A stretch of 41,495 nt of DNA, taken from Pseudomonadota bacterium. Its GTDB lineage: Bacteria > Myxococcota_A > Polyangia > Haliangiales > Haliangiaceae. Below the pieces are notes generated by a model that saw only the letters and a list, made by a program, of their open reading frames with translations, was not told the origin of the DNA and did not search any database. Positions 24,953 to 32,717 of this stretch are shown one piece after another; the first letter of the stretch is position 1, and every line of letters begins with the position of its first letter. The position numbers were made by a program, and so were the translations under genes. The stretch is taken from assembly GCA_023428295.1 (NCBI GenBank), contig JAEYYV010000371.1, positions 1-41,495 on the forward strand, in the 5' to 3' direction.

Positions 24953-25264
24953 GTTGCGCGACTAGTGCAGCCGTCATGCCCGCAGCCCGCGCGACGGGCG
25001 ATCGCCTTAGTTGCAGGAATTGTTAGATCGCGCACCGCGTTGACGTCGGACCACTGCGAGATCGAGTGGGCACCACTGAGGGGCGAATCGAGTTGCCACT
25101 GGGTCAACTGACCCTAGCGAGTGACCTACCGCAAAGCGTGAGAAGCCCTGATCTATCGTGCCGTTAGCCTCACGTGTGGCCGCCTCGGCATATCGTGATC
25201 GCGCCGGTATCCACCGGTCGCGAAGGGCGCGACGTCGCCGGAACGAAGTCGCGGCCGGACGCGT
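24953..25264. other. 312-bp gap downstream of minE
   Basis: No gene seen. It contains the palindrome GGGTCA-AC-TGACCC (25101-25114), possibly an operator of the 24952 gene. It also holds two small adjacent hairpins just past minE, CCGGT/ACCGG (25204-25217) and GTCGCG/CGCGAC (25217-25233), which could act as a terminator although no T-run follows. Confidence 0.5.
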
Positions 25265-25519
25265 TTACGCGTTGCGCGGCTGGATCGCGCTCGACACGGT
25301 CAGCTGCGTCTGCCGCTTGTGCGTCTCGATCTGGATGTCGATCGCGTCGGTATCGATGGTCACGTACTTCGCGATCACCGCGGCGAGCTCTTCACGCATT
25401 TCCTGTAGACGACCACCCTCGAGCCCGGTGCGGTCGTGCGCGAGCACGAGGTGAAGACGGCCTTTGGCCACTTCACGGCTCGATTTGCCCGACAGGAAGT
25501 TCTTGATGCCATTCCACAT
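25265..25519 (-). CDS. minE: Cell division topological specificity factor MinE
   Basis: 84 residues from ATG at 25519, with AAGGAAG five bases upstream. The N-terminal 'MWNGIKNFLSG' is the amphipathic membrane-targeting segment, followed by 'VAKGRLHLVLAHDRTGLEGG' (the MinD-activating region) and the 'MREELAAVIAKYVTID' topological domain ending 'QLTVSSAIQPRN'. Length is close to E. coli MinE (88). It stimulates MinD ATPase and drives pole-to-pole oscillation. Third gene of minCDE, 13 bases after minD. Confidence 0.93.
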   Translation of the reverse strand: MWNGIKNFLSGKSSREVAKGRLHLVLAHDRTGLEGGRLQEMREELAAVIAKYVTIDTDAIDIQIETHKRQTQLTVSSAIQPRNA

Positions 25520-25532
25520 GATGACTTCCTTT

Positions 25533-26327
25533 TCAGGCCGGCGTCGCCGAGAAACCGAGCGCGCGGCTGATGCGAGTGAAGAATCCAACGGACTCCTTGG
25601 CGTCGACCTCTTGGCCCGCGAGCTTCTTCGCGACGCGAATGAACTCCTTGGCGGCGACGCACTTGTTCTCGAGGACGGCGGGGATGCCTTTGTTAGTCGT
25701 CGCGATCACCTGATCGTCGAGCGGAATCGCGCCGAGCAGCTCGAGCGCGAGGATCTCGATCACGTCCGCTTGCGAGAGCATGTCGCCCTTCTTCACGAGG
25801 TTGGGCGAGATGCGGTTCACGATGAGACGCGCCGGGACGTCCGCGGCGGCGAGGAGACCGACGACGCGATCGGCATCGCGGATGGACGAGACTTCGGGAG
25901 TCGCGACGACGACCGCTTCGTCAGCGCCGGCGATCGCGTTCTTGAAGCCTTGCTCGATACCCGCAGGGCAGTCGATGAGGATGAAGTCGTAGGTGCTCTT
26001 CAACTCGCATACGAGGGAGCGCATGTCTTCGGGCGTGACGGCGTCCTTGTCGTCGGTTTGCGAGGCCGGGAGGAGCCAGAGGTTCTCCATGCGGCGATCC
26101 TTGATCAGCGCCTTCTGCACGGAGCACTTGCCGCGGATCGCGTCGACGACGTGATAGACGATGCGGTTCTCGAGGCCCATCACCACGTCGAGATTGCGTA
26201 GCCCGATGTCCGCGTCGACGAGGACGACCGAGTAGCCCAGCGCTGCGAGTGCTGCGCCGAGGTTGGCAGTGGTGGTCGTCTTGCCGACTCCACCTTTGCC
26301 GGATGTGATGACGATGGCTCGACCCAT
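25533..26327 (-). CDS. minD: Septum site-determining ATPase MinD
   Basis: 264 residues from ATG at 26327, preceded by AGGAG at an eight-base spacing. Deviant Walker A 'SGKGGVGKTTTTANLG' (Lys11 and Lys16), Walker A' 'LVDADIGLRNLDVVMGLE', and 'YDFILIDCPAGIEQGF'. The C-terminal 'FFTRISRALGFS' is the amphipathic membrane-targeting helix. It recruits MinC to the membrane and is released by MinE. The much longer open frame upstream is antisense or out of frame with minC and is not used. Confidence 0.95.
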   Translation of the reverse strand: MGRAIVITSGKGGVGKTTTTANLGAALAALGYSVVLVDADIGLRNLDVVMGLENRIVYHVVDAIRGKCSVQKALIKDRRMENLWLLPASQTDDKDAVTPEDMRSLVCELKSTYDFILIDCPAGIEQGFKNAIAGADEAVVVATPEVSSIRDADRVVGLLAAADVPARLIVNRISPNLVKKGDMLSQADVIEILALELLGAIPLDDQVIATTNKGIPAVLENKCVAAKEFIRVAKKLAGQEVDAKESVGFFTRISRALGFSATPA

Positions 26328-26335
26328 GGTTGTGA

Positions 26336-26340
26336 CTCCT
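26336..26340 (-). promoter_or_regulatory. Shine-Dalgarno AGGAG of minD
   Basis: AGGAG on the minus strand, eight bases before the minD ATG at 26327. It fixes the start and separates minD translation from minC. Confidence 0.75.
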
Positions 26341-26365
26341 TGTGCTCTTCCCGAAGTAGAAACGT

Positions 26366-27280
26366 TCAGATGCTCGATGCGAGGTTGCGCGGCAGCTTGC
26401 CCTGATAGCGCTCGACGACGATCTTGTCGTCGGTGAGGAATGCGATCTCGGGTTCGACTGCGTGAAAGTCTTCGCCGCTGCGCGCGACCTTGCGGCCGAT
26501 GCGAAGCTGCTGCGGCTCGAGGCGAAGCGCGAGGATGAACCCGAGCTCGGCGCCGATGCCTGCGTGCGCGGTGCCGCGTAGGCGACCGAGCACGACGATG
26601 TTGCCCGTCGCGCGGACCTCCGCGCCCGGGTTGACGTCGCCAAAGATAAACAGGTTTCCCTCGTGGTCGAGGATGACGCCGGAGCGCACGGGCCCGACGA
26701 CAACGCGCGTGGCGCTCGAGTCGGCGGCCTTGGTGGCGAGCGCAACCTCGGCGGTCGCGGCGAGGGCGAGGGGCGCCCCGCTGAAGGTCGGCTCGTCTTC
26801 GCTCACGACGTGCGGCGAAGCCAGCTGCTCGACCGAGACCGGGGCCGGGGCTGGCGATGCGCCGGTGGTGGTGGGCACGTCGTCGAACTCCGCGACGGCC
26901 TCGGCGACATCGGCGGTGGGCGCGGATCCCGCGGCGAGCTGCGGCTCCTCGACGACGCCGGCGGCCGGGATGCCGAGAGGAATGGCGACCTTCGCGGCGG
27001 AGACCTCGACGATGCGCAGCTCGAAGCGCTGGGCGACCGTGTCGATGCGACCGAGGCAGCCGGCCGCGAGCGGGCCGTTCTCGACGCGAATGCGAACGTC
27101 GGAGCCCTTGAAGAAGCCGGGCGCCTTGTCGAGCCACATCACCATGGCGCCGGTGATGGCGTCGGCGTCGGCGGTGGCATCGATGACCACCTCGAGACCG
27201 CGCGCAGTGCCGCGGAGCAGCGCTGCGGGTTTTACCTCTACAGCGACGACAGGATCAGGCTCGATAGCGGCTGCTTCCAT
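26366..27280 (-). CDS. minC: Septum site-determining protein MinC
   Basis: 304 residues from ATG at 27280, with AGGGA four bases upstream. The C-terminal 110 residues are the conserved MinC beta-helix: 'VVGPVRSGVILDHEGNLFIF', 'GDVNPGAEVRATGNIVVLGR', 'LRGTAHAGIG'. The N-terminal 105 residues correspond to the FtsZ-inhibiting domain but are divergent. An unusually long Ala/Pro-rich linker (about 110-185) makes it longer than E. coli MinC (231). It inhibits FtsZ assembly away from midcell, working with MinD. Divergent from the 27370 gene. Confidence 0.9.
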   Translation of the reverse strand: MEAAAIEPDPVVAVEVKPAALLRGTARGLEVVIDATADADAITGAMVMWLDKAPGFFKGSDVRIRVENGPLAAGCLGRIDTVAQRFELRIVEVSAAKVAIPLGIPAAGVVEEPQLAAGSAPTADVAEAVAEFDDVPTTTGASPAPAPVSVEQLASPHVVSEDEPTFSGAPLALAATAEVALATKAADSSATRVVVGPVRSGVILDHEGNLFIFGDVNPGAEVRATGNIVVLGRLRGTAHAGIGAELGFILALRLEPQQLRIGRKVARSGEDFHAVEPEIAFLTDDKIVVERYQGKLPRNLASSI

Positions 27281-27369
27281 AGGTCCCTACAAAAGCCCTA
27301 CGGGACCCCCAGATCGGGGGCAACTTTTCGGACGTGCAACGGCAAAAGAGAGATCGTGTCGATCCCCGT

Positions 27370-27705
27370 ATGGGCGAGCCGAGCGACCTGGACACGGACA
27401 TCCTCGACCGAGGAGGCCGGCTGAAGCGGATCGGTCTCGCGATGCTGATCGGCGGGGTCGCCACCTTCTTCACGATGTACTCGATGATCCACTCGGGCCG
27501 CGGCCCGCAGGAGGATCCGATCGGTCAGACGTCGGTGGTGATGCTGGGCGTGGTCATGTTCGTGCTGTCGTCGGCGATGTGCACCAAGTTCCTCAGCCGG
27601 ATCCACGCGCAACGAACGCGCGACAAGCTCGCACGGGCTGCGGTCCGTACTTCGGCAAACGAGGCTCCTGGCACATCAAGAACGTCGAGCCCTTCCCGCT
27701 CGTAA
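27370..27705 (+). CDS. Two-TM membrane protein
   Basis: 111 residues from ATG at 27370 (an ATG further up at 27334 lies too close to minC). Two hydrophobic helices, 'IGLAMLIGGVATFFTMYSMI' and 'SVVMLGVVMFVLSSAMCTKF', separated by an acidic loop. The last 35 residues are polar and overlap, on the opposite strand, the conserved small Cys protein ending at 27593, so they may not be conserved. Function unknown. Confidence 0.65.
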   Translation: MGEPSDLDTDILDRGGRLKRIGLAMLIGGVATFFTMYSMIHSGRGPQEDPIGQTSVVMLGVVMFVLSSAMCTKFLSRIHAQRTRDKLARAAVRTSANEAPGTSRTSSPSRS

Positions 27706-27769
27706 CCACACGTAGGTGCACGCAGCGGTGGCAGAGGCTCTCGGGGAACGGCAACTTCACGTCGTTCAC
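27593..27769 (-). CDS. Small CxxC-type protein (CHRC family)
   Basis: 58 residues from GTG at 27769 (a second GTG at 27760 gives 55). The core 'LPFPESLCHRCVHLRVV' followed by 'GSTFLMCQEPRLPKYGPQPV' and 'CRAF' carries a CxxC and two further Cys, a pattern I recall from small myxobacterial and deltaproteobacterial proteins; probably a zinc-ribbon-like fold. It follows the Cys-module lipoprotein (stop 27775) after five bases and overlaps the 27370-27705 gene by 113 bases in antisense. Confidence 0.72.
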   Translation of the reverse strand: MNDVKLPFPESLCHRCVHLRVVTSGKGSTFLMCQEPRLPKYGPQPVRACRAFVARGSG

Positions 27770-27774
27770 GTCGT

Positions 27775-28365
27775 TTACCTCGGGCACGCGGTGCGCGGCC
27801 CGACGCAGTCCTGGGTCTCGCATCCTTCGGGGACGACCGCGCAGTTTCCGTCGACGAGCAGCGCGATGTTGATGTTCTGCTCCTCGGTGATGCCAGGCGG
27901 GCACCCGACCTTCTTCGGCGCGGGCGGATTGCAATCGACGTTGGGCGGACACTCGGGGTCGTGCTCCTCGACGTGGCACTCGCCGTCGCGCATCTCGATC
28001 TCCATGATCGCACCGAGCTTCTTCGGCAGCGACCTGCCCACCTCGAGAGGGCACGCGGTCGGTGTCTCGAGGCACTTCTCGTCGAAGCAGTCCGGCGGCA
28101 GCACCGCGCAGATCTTGTCCGCACGCTGTGCGATGCGAACGACGTTGCGTCCAGACGAGCCAGGCGGACACGGCACTTCGCGCGCCGCGGTCCTGGACAT
28201 CGTGTCGCCTTCCATCGCGAGCGCTTTGCATCCGTCAGGCGCCATGAACACCGACCAGTGCGGGCCTGCGTAGTGCTTCGGTGCGGGCGGCTTGTCGGCG
28301 GACGAGCACGCGACCGTGATGATCAGCGGCGCGGCGAACGTGGTGCGTCGACGAAACGCGGTCAC
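27775..28365 (-). CDS. Cys-module lipoprotein, copy 2 of a tandem pair
   Basis: 196 residues from GTG at 28365, overlapping the TGA of copy 1 (GTGA). Signal 'TAFRRRTTFAAPLIITVACS' with lipobox Cys20 is nearly the same as copy 1. Two Cys modules: 'KICAVLPPDCFDEKCLETPT' and 'NCAVVPEGCETQDCVGPRTA', the second preceded by 'ECPPNVDCNPPAPKKVGCPP' as in copy 1. Compared with copy 1 it has an extra internal module of about 50 residues. Presumably surface-exposed; function unknown. Confidence 0.82.
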   Translation of the reverse strand: MTAFRRRTTFAAPLIITVACSSADKPPAPKHYAGPHWSVFMAPDGCKALAMEGDTMSRTAAREVPCPPGSSGRNVVRIAQRADKICAVLPPDCFDEKCLETPTACPLEVGRSLPKKLGAIMEIEMRDGECHVEEHDPECPPNVDCNPPAPKKVGCPPGITEEQNINIALLVDGNCAVVPEGCETQDCVGPRTACPR

Positions 28366-28736
28366 GGCGCGGCTTTCTTCGGCGGCGGCTTCTGGCCGTG
28401 CCGCAGCGGACAGTCCGTGGATGGGCCGAGGCAACTGTCGTCGAAGCAGCCGTCGGGGAGGATCGCGCACTCGCCGTTCGCGCGCTTGACCACGTAGCCC
28501 TCCGTCTTTCCATCGGGGAACGCCGGGCATCGGATCGGCGGTGGCGACGGCGGGTTGCACATCGTGTTCGGAGGGCACTCGATGCCCGTCTCGCCCGCCC
28601 AGCACTCGTCGGGGCCGTTCGGTGTGACGTAGTACGTGGTGCCCGGATAGCGCTTCGGTGACTCCTTCCCGCCGGAGCACGCAGCGGCGACGATGATCGG
28701 TGCGGCGAAGACGGTTCGGCGGCGAAACGCGGACAT
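28362..28736 (-). CDS. Cys-module lipoprotein, copy 1 of a tandem pair
   Basis: 124 residues from ATG at 28736. Signal 'SAFRRRTVFAAPIIVAAACS' with lipobox Cys20; the Arg triplet is Tat-like but does not fit the full consensus. One Cys module: 'ECPPNTMCNPPSPPPIRCPA', then 'ECAILPDGCFDDSCLGPSTD' and 'CPLRHG', ending in a Lys/Pro tail. It shares signal sequence and module order with copy 2, so the pair arose by duplication. Divergent from the 28772 gene with 35 bases between. Confidence 0.82.
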   Translation of the reverse strand: MSAFRRRTVFAAPIIVAAACSGGKESPKRYPGTTYYVTPNGPDECWAGETGIECPPNTMCNPPSPPPIRCPAFPDGKTEGYVVKRANGECAILPDGCFDDSCLGPSTDCPLRHGQKPPPKKAAP

Positions 28737-28771
28737 GGCCCATCGTACGCCGATCCTGCTAGGGTCGCGGC

Positions 28772-29554
28772 GTGCTTCGTCGCCTCGCTGTCGTGACCGC
28801 CGCGCTCGCGCTTCTCGCGCCGAGCGTCGACGCGAAAGCGGACAAGGACGCGAGCACGCAGAAGAAGAAGAACAAGAACAAGAAGAAGTCGCGGTGGAAG
28901 AAGCCCTCGATGAAGAACATCGAGAAGCCCGCCGACGCAGATCAAACGCCCGCGCATCGCTACGGAATGATGTCGCGCGAGGCGTGCGAAGCCGAGCTCA
29001 CGAGCCGCGGCGTTCCGTTCCAACCGGAGGAAGCGCGCGGCGTGTACGCGCCCGTGCGGATCACGGGGCCGATTCGCGGCGTCACGTTTCGCACGAATCA
29101 GAGCGAGGAGAAGCGAGCGACCTCGAGGTGGGAGATCGCCGATTGCAGGCTCGTGCTCGCGCTCGATGATTTCGCCGAGATTCTCGCCAAGCACGACATC
29201 GTGGACGTACGCCACTACTCGATGTACCGCTCGCCGAGCAAGTCATGGCCCGAGGACAAGATCGGAACGCGTCACAACGGCGCCGTCGCGATCGATGCGG
29301 CGCGGTTCATCGCGTCCGATGGCACGTACTACGACGTGCTCGATCACTTCTCGGGGCGCATCGATGCAAAGACGTGCGGTCCCAAAGCGGCGCCGCGCAA
29401 GAAGTCGAAGCAGTCGCTCACGCTGCGCGCGATCCTGTGCGATGCCGTCGACGCGCACTTGTTCAACATCGTGCTCACGCCGAACTTCAACCGCGCGCAT
29501 CGCAATCACTTCCACCTCGAGGTGACGGGTGCGAAGTGGTTCTTGATTCACTGA
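28772..29554 (+). CDS. Extensin-like peptidase (M15-type), secreted
   Basis: 260 residues from GTG at 28772, with signal peptide 'MLRRLAVVTAALALLAPSVDA'. A Lys-rich segment (residues 28-52) follows, suited to binding anionic polymers. The C-terminal 150 residues match the extensin-like C-terminal family (PF06904): 'GTRHNGAVAIDAARF' and 'NRAHRNHFHLEV' carry the His/Asp/His metal-site pattern shared with M15 peptidases, and Cys pairs flank it. Likely cleaves or binds peptidoglycan peptides in the periplasm. No operon partner is evident. Confidence 0.87.
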   Translation: MLRRLAVVTAALALLAPSVDAKADKDASTQKKKNKNKKKSRWKKPSMKNIEKPADADQTPAHRYGMMSREACEAELTSRGVPFQPEEARGVYAPVRITGPIRGVTFRTNQSEEKRATSRWEIADCRLVLALDDFAEILAKHDIVDVRHYSMYRSPSKSWPEDKIGTRHNGAVAIDAARFIASDGTYYDVLDHFSGRIDAKTCGPKAAPRKKSKQSLTLRAILCDAVDAHLFNIVLTPNFNRAHRNHFHLEVTGAKWFLIH

Positions 29555-29689
29555 GACCGGGATTGGTCGGAGCGCTGACCGCGCAAGTGCAGCCGCCACC
29601 GGCTATGTGGGGAGCCATCTGCACCGGTGTAGACGCGCGGAATAACGAGGCACCGCCGGGGCACGATCACTGCACCGACGCGCGCGCGC

Positions 29690-32179
29690 ATGCGTTTTCC
29701 TCTCGTCGCCGCCATCCTCGCCTCGCTGGCCTGCGCCTGTAGCACGACCGAAGAGACGCCCGATGACCCGTGGAGCGATGGCAAGGGCGACGGGTGGAGC
29801 AGCGAACGCACCATCGACGTGGTGATGACCGAGCCGTACTGCGATGTCTGCACGGCCGCCGACAAGACGCTGTTGCAAGAGCGCTCGCGGATGGTCGCCA
29901 AGATCGTCGGCCTCATCGACGGTGCGCGCGAGAAGATCGACATCGCGAACTACACGTTCAGCGTGAAGGCGATCGAGGAAGCGCTCCTCCGCGCGAAGCA
30001 GCGCGGCGTCGCCGTGCGCGTCGCGATGGACGCGGGCCAGGCGAATGGCGAGACCGTGGCGACGCGTCTGTCGGGTGCGGGCGTCGAGGTGCGCTTCATT
30101 GCGGGCAGCGGAACGCCGGCGGGCCTCCAGCACGCGAAGTTCATGCTCGTGGATGCGACGACGCTCCTGACCGGCAGCAACAACTGGTCCTCGACGGGAA
30201 CGTCGATCAACGAGGAGAGCTCGATCGTGATCGCGTCGCGGGAAGGCGATCCGATCCTCGACGGCTTCACCTGCCACTTCGCCGCGATCTGGAGCAAGAA
30301 CCACGCGGGCGCCACGGCGTGCTCGAACGCGGAGGCTGCGTTCACGCCGGGCACGAAGCCGATCAAGATGCTCGAGGAGGAGCTGCGCCGCTCGACGAAA
30401 TCGATCGACGTGCTGATGCACCACCTCGCGTTTGCCGATCTCGTGAAGGAGCTCGCGAAGGCGGCGGAGCGCGGCGTGAAGGTCCGCGTGATCGTGAACG
30501 CGACGGATCGCGCGGAGCACACGGGCCCGGCGTGGAACCGCTTGCTCGCGGCCGGTGGCGAGATTCGCTACAAACAAACGAACGCCGAGCTGTTCCAGCT
30601 CATGCACCACAAGCTCGTCGTCGTCGACGATCGCGTCGTGGTGAATGGCTCGGGCAACTGGAGCGGAAGCGCGTTCTTCAAGAACTTCGAGAACTACGTG
30701 CGCTATCGCGATCCGCGGATCGCTCGCCCGTATCGCGCGCTCTACGATCGGCTGTGGATGTGGTCGCTGTCGGGCGCTTCGCTCGACGCGGGCAAGACCG
30801 CCGCGCAGCAGCACGCCGACGAGACCAGCGTGTACTTCGGCAACCTGCACGCTCACTTCGCAGCGGACGCGACGGGCGCGGCGCTCGACGACGGCAAGGC
30901 GATGCGCGCCGACGAGAACGGCGTGATGCAGCCGGTCGACGTGGGCAACACGCCCGGCGATGCGGCGCGCTATGCGTACGAGTACGCGCGCGACGAAGGC
31001 GGCATGGACTTCCTCGCGTTATCCCCGCACACGAGCGATGACGGTACGGTGGAGCCCGGCGATCCGGCGAACATGATCCCGCAGCAGTTCGAGCAGCTGG
31101 GGCTCGTCGCCGACGACGTGACCCGGAGCTCGAGCGGCACGTTCGTGGCGTTGCCCGCGATGGAGTGGAGCACCAACTCGAGCGGCAACCACGTCAACGT
31201 CTTCGGCAGCCGCGAGCTCGCGAAGATCGAGAAGGGCCGCTTCGACAAGCTGTACGGCGAGTTCCTCCCCGGCATCGAGCGAGCTGGCGACAAGCCGCTC
31301 GTGCAGATGAACCATCCGCGCACGTTCCGCGGCGAGGGCAACACGAGCCTGAGCGGCAACTGGGACCAGATCTTCGACGTGAACCTGCGCGACATCACGA
31401 ACAACTCGGATCGCGACAAGAAGTTCAACGACTTCGGCATCGACGACTACGAGCCACTCAAGTCGCAACGCTCCGCGTGGATCGCGGGCACGGCGATGCC
31501 GGACCGCGAGGTCGTGAAGCAAACGCTCGCTGCCGTCGAGGAGGCCGGTCGTCCATACGTGCGCCTGTTCGAGGTGCTCGTCGGACGCGGCACCGAGATC
31601 GCGGGGACGCAGCGCCAGAACCCGAGCATGACGACCAACGCGACGACCATGGAGACAGCGCGCTTCACGCGCGTGCACAGCGATTGGGACTACTACCTCT
31701 TGAACGGCTTCCGCACCGCACCCACCGCGCCGCACGACAACCACTACGCGAACTGGGGCACGGGCCACTCGTCGCGCACGGCGGTGATCGCGCCGAAGCT
31801 CACCGAGGACGCGCTGCTCGACGCGATGGATCAGCGCCTGGTCTATGCGAGCGAAGACGAGGAGCTGCAGGTTCGCCTCTACGCCGACGAGCGCGTGCCG
31901 ATGGGCAGCCAGCTCGTCACGCACGGTACGAGCGCGCGCCTCGCGGTGCACCTGGTGGACGCGGACTACACCGGCAGCTTCGAGGTGGCCGTGTGGAGCG
32001 GCGAGATCGGCGGCGCGGCGGTTCGCGAGGTCTCGCGCCATAGCGTGCCGAGCGGCGCGTGGACCACGATCACCGTCGAGCTCCCCACCACGGGCGAACG
32101 CTTCTTCTATCTCGACATCAAAGAGCCGAGCCCCGATCGCATGGCGTGGACCGCCCCGATCTGGATCGAGAGGATCTGA
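29690..32179 (+). CDS. Lipoprotein fusing two PLD HKD motifs to a PHP-like metallohydrolase
   Basis: 829 residues from ATG at 29690; a lipoprotein signal ends in 'SLACAC'. Residues 60-365 form a phospholipase-D superfamily domain with both HxKxxxxD motifs: H148-K150-D155 ('HAKFMLVD') and H306-K308-D313 ('HHKLVVVDD'), each followed by 'GSNNWS' or 'GSGNWSG'. From residue 380 a PHP/CehA-like phosphoesterase begins: 'VYFGNLHAHF', 'GMDFLALSPHTSD', 'QMNHPRTF', with further His residues. A beta-rich C-terminus follows. Likely a surface phosphodiesterase with two active sites, acting on phospholipid or nucleic acid; substrate unknown. The stop overlaps the next gene's ATG. Confidence 0.88.
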   Translation: MRFPLVAAILASLACACSTTEETPDDPWSDGKGDGWSSERTIDVVMTEPYCDVCTAADKTLLQERSRMVAKIVGLIDGAREKIDIANYTFSVKAIEEALLRAKQRGVAVRVAMDAGQANGETVATRLSGAGVEVRFIAGSGTPAGLQHAKFMLVDATTLLTGSNNWSSTGTSINEESSIVIASREGDPILDGFTCHFAAIWSKNHAGATACSNAEAAFTPGTKPIKMLEEELRRSTKSIDVLMHHLAFADLVKELAKAAERGVKVRVIVNATDRAEHTGPAWNRLLAAGGEIRYKQTNAELFQLMHHKLVVVDDRVVVNGSGNWSGSAFFKNFENYVRYRDPRIARPYRALYDRLWMWSLSGASLDAGKTAAQQHADETSVYFGNLHAHFAADATGAALDDGKAMRADENGVMQPVDVGNTPGDAARYAYEYARDEGGMDFLALSPHTSDDGTVEPGDPANMIPQQFEQLGLVADDVTRSSSGTFVALPAMEWSTNSSGNHVNVFGSRELAKIEKGRFDKLYGEFLPGIERAGDKPLVQMNHPRTFRGEGNTSLSGNWDQIFDVNLRDITNNSDRDKKFNDFGIDDYEPLKSQRSAWIAGTAMPDREVVKQTLAAVEEAGRPYVRLFEVLVGRGTEIAGTQRQNPSMTTNATTMETARFTRVHSDWDYYLLNGFRTAPTAPHDNHYANWGTGHSSRTAVIAPKLTEDALLDAMDQRLVYASEDEELQVRLYADERVPMGSQLVTHGTSARLAVHLVDADYTGSFEVAVWSGEIGGAAVREVSRHSVPSGAWTTITVELPTTGERFFYLDIKEPSPDRMAWTAPIWIERI

Positions 32180-32715
32180 TGCGCGCACTTCTCCTTCTCG
32201 CGCTCGTCGCATGCGGCGATGACGGCATGCCCTCCCCCGTCGACGGTGCGCCGCAGAGCGATGCAGCGCCTGGCGACATGATGGGCAACAACCTGTCGAC
32301 CACGTGCACCGGCGCGTGCGCGACGACGACGCTCAGCGCCACGTTTGGCGCGGCGACGCGCATGTTGACCGACGCGTACTTCGGCGTGTCGATGGACGGC
32401 ACGCTGTATGTCGAAGCCTACGGCGGTGCCGCGGCGGGATGCCCGACGATGAGCTCGCCAACGCCGAACTACACGCTGATCTTCGGCAGCGTTCCGGTGC
32501 CCACCTCGACCGCGGAGATCACGTCGCCCGCGAATCTGATCGACTTCGAGGGCGATCTGTTACCGACGGTGATGCCCGCAAAAGCGACCGTCGTGAAGCT
32601 CGCGCCCGTCGCGAAGAACGCGATGGAGCTCGCGCTCGATGTGGATCTGACGTTCGCGACTGGCACGATCACGGGCCACCTGTTCGCGACGCACTGCGAT
32701 TCGCTCGACGAGTAA
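32179..32715 (+). CDS. Small lipoprotein coupled to PLD-PHP gene
   Basis: 178 residues from the ATG that shares a base with the preceding TGA (TGATG), so translation is coupled. Lipobox 'LVACGDD' (Cys12) followed by an acidic linker. The body is a beta-rich domain with two Cys pairs ('STTCTGACATTTL', 'GHLFATHCDS') and no recognised family. Coupling suggests it works with the PLD-PHP lipoprotein. Convergent with the asparaginase gene, two bases between the stops. Confidence 0.8.
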   Translation: MRALLLLALVACGDDGMPSPVDGAPQSDAAPGDMMGNNLSTTCTGACATTTLSATFGAATRMLTDAYFGVSMDGTLYVEAYGGAAAGCPTMSSPTPNYTLIFGSVPVPTSTAEITSPANLIDFEGDLLPTVMPAKATVVKLAPVAKNAMELALDVDLTFATGTITGHLFATHCDSLDE

Positions 32716-32717
32716 CG

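Noticed and set aside
23264..25111. 615-codon plus-strand open frame
   Set aside because: Antisense to the Ig/TULIP-like lipoprotein gene, which has a lipobox, a terminator and sensible composition.
25101..25114. GGGTCA-AC-TGACCC palindrome as a firm operator
   Set aside because: Only one copy and no regulator gene nearby; listed in the gap note, not as a site.
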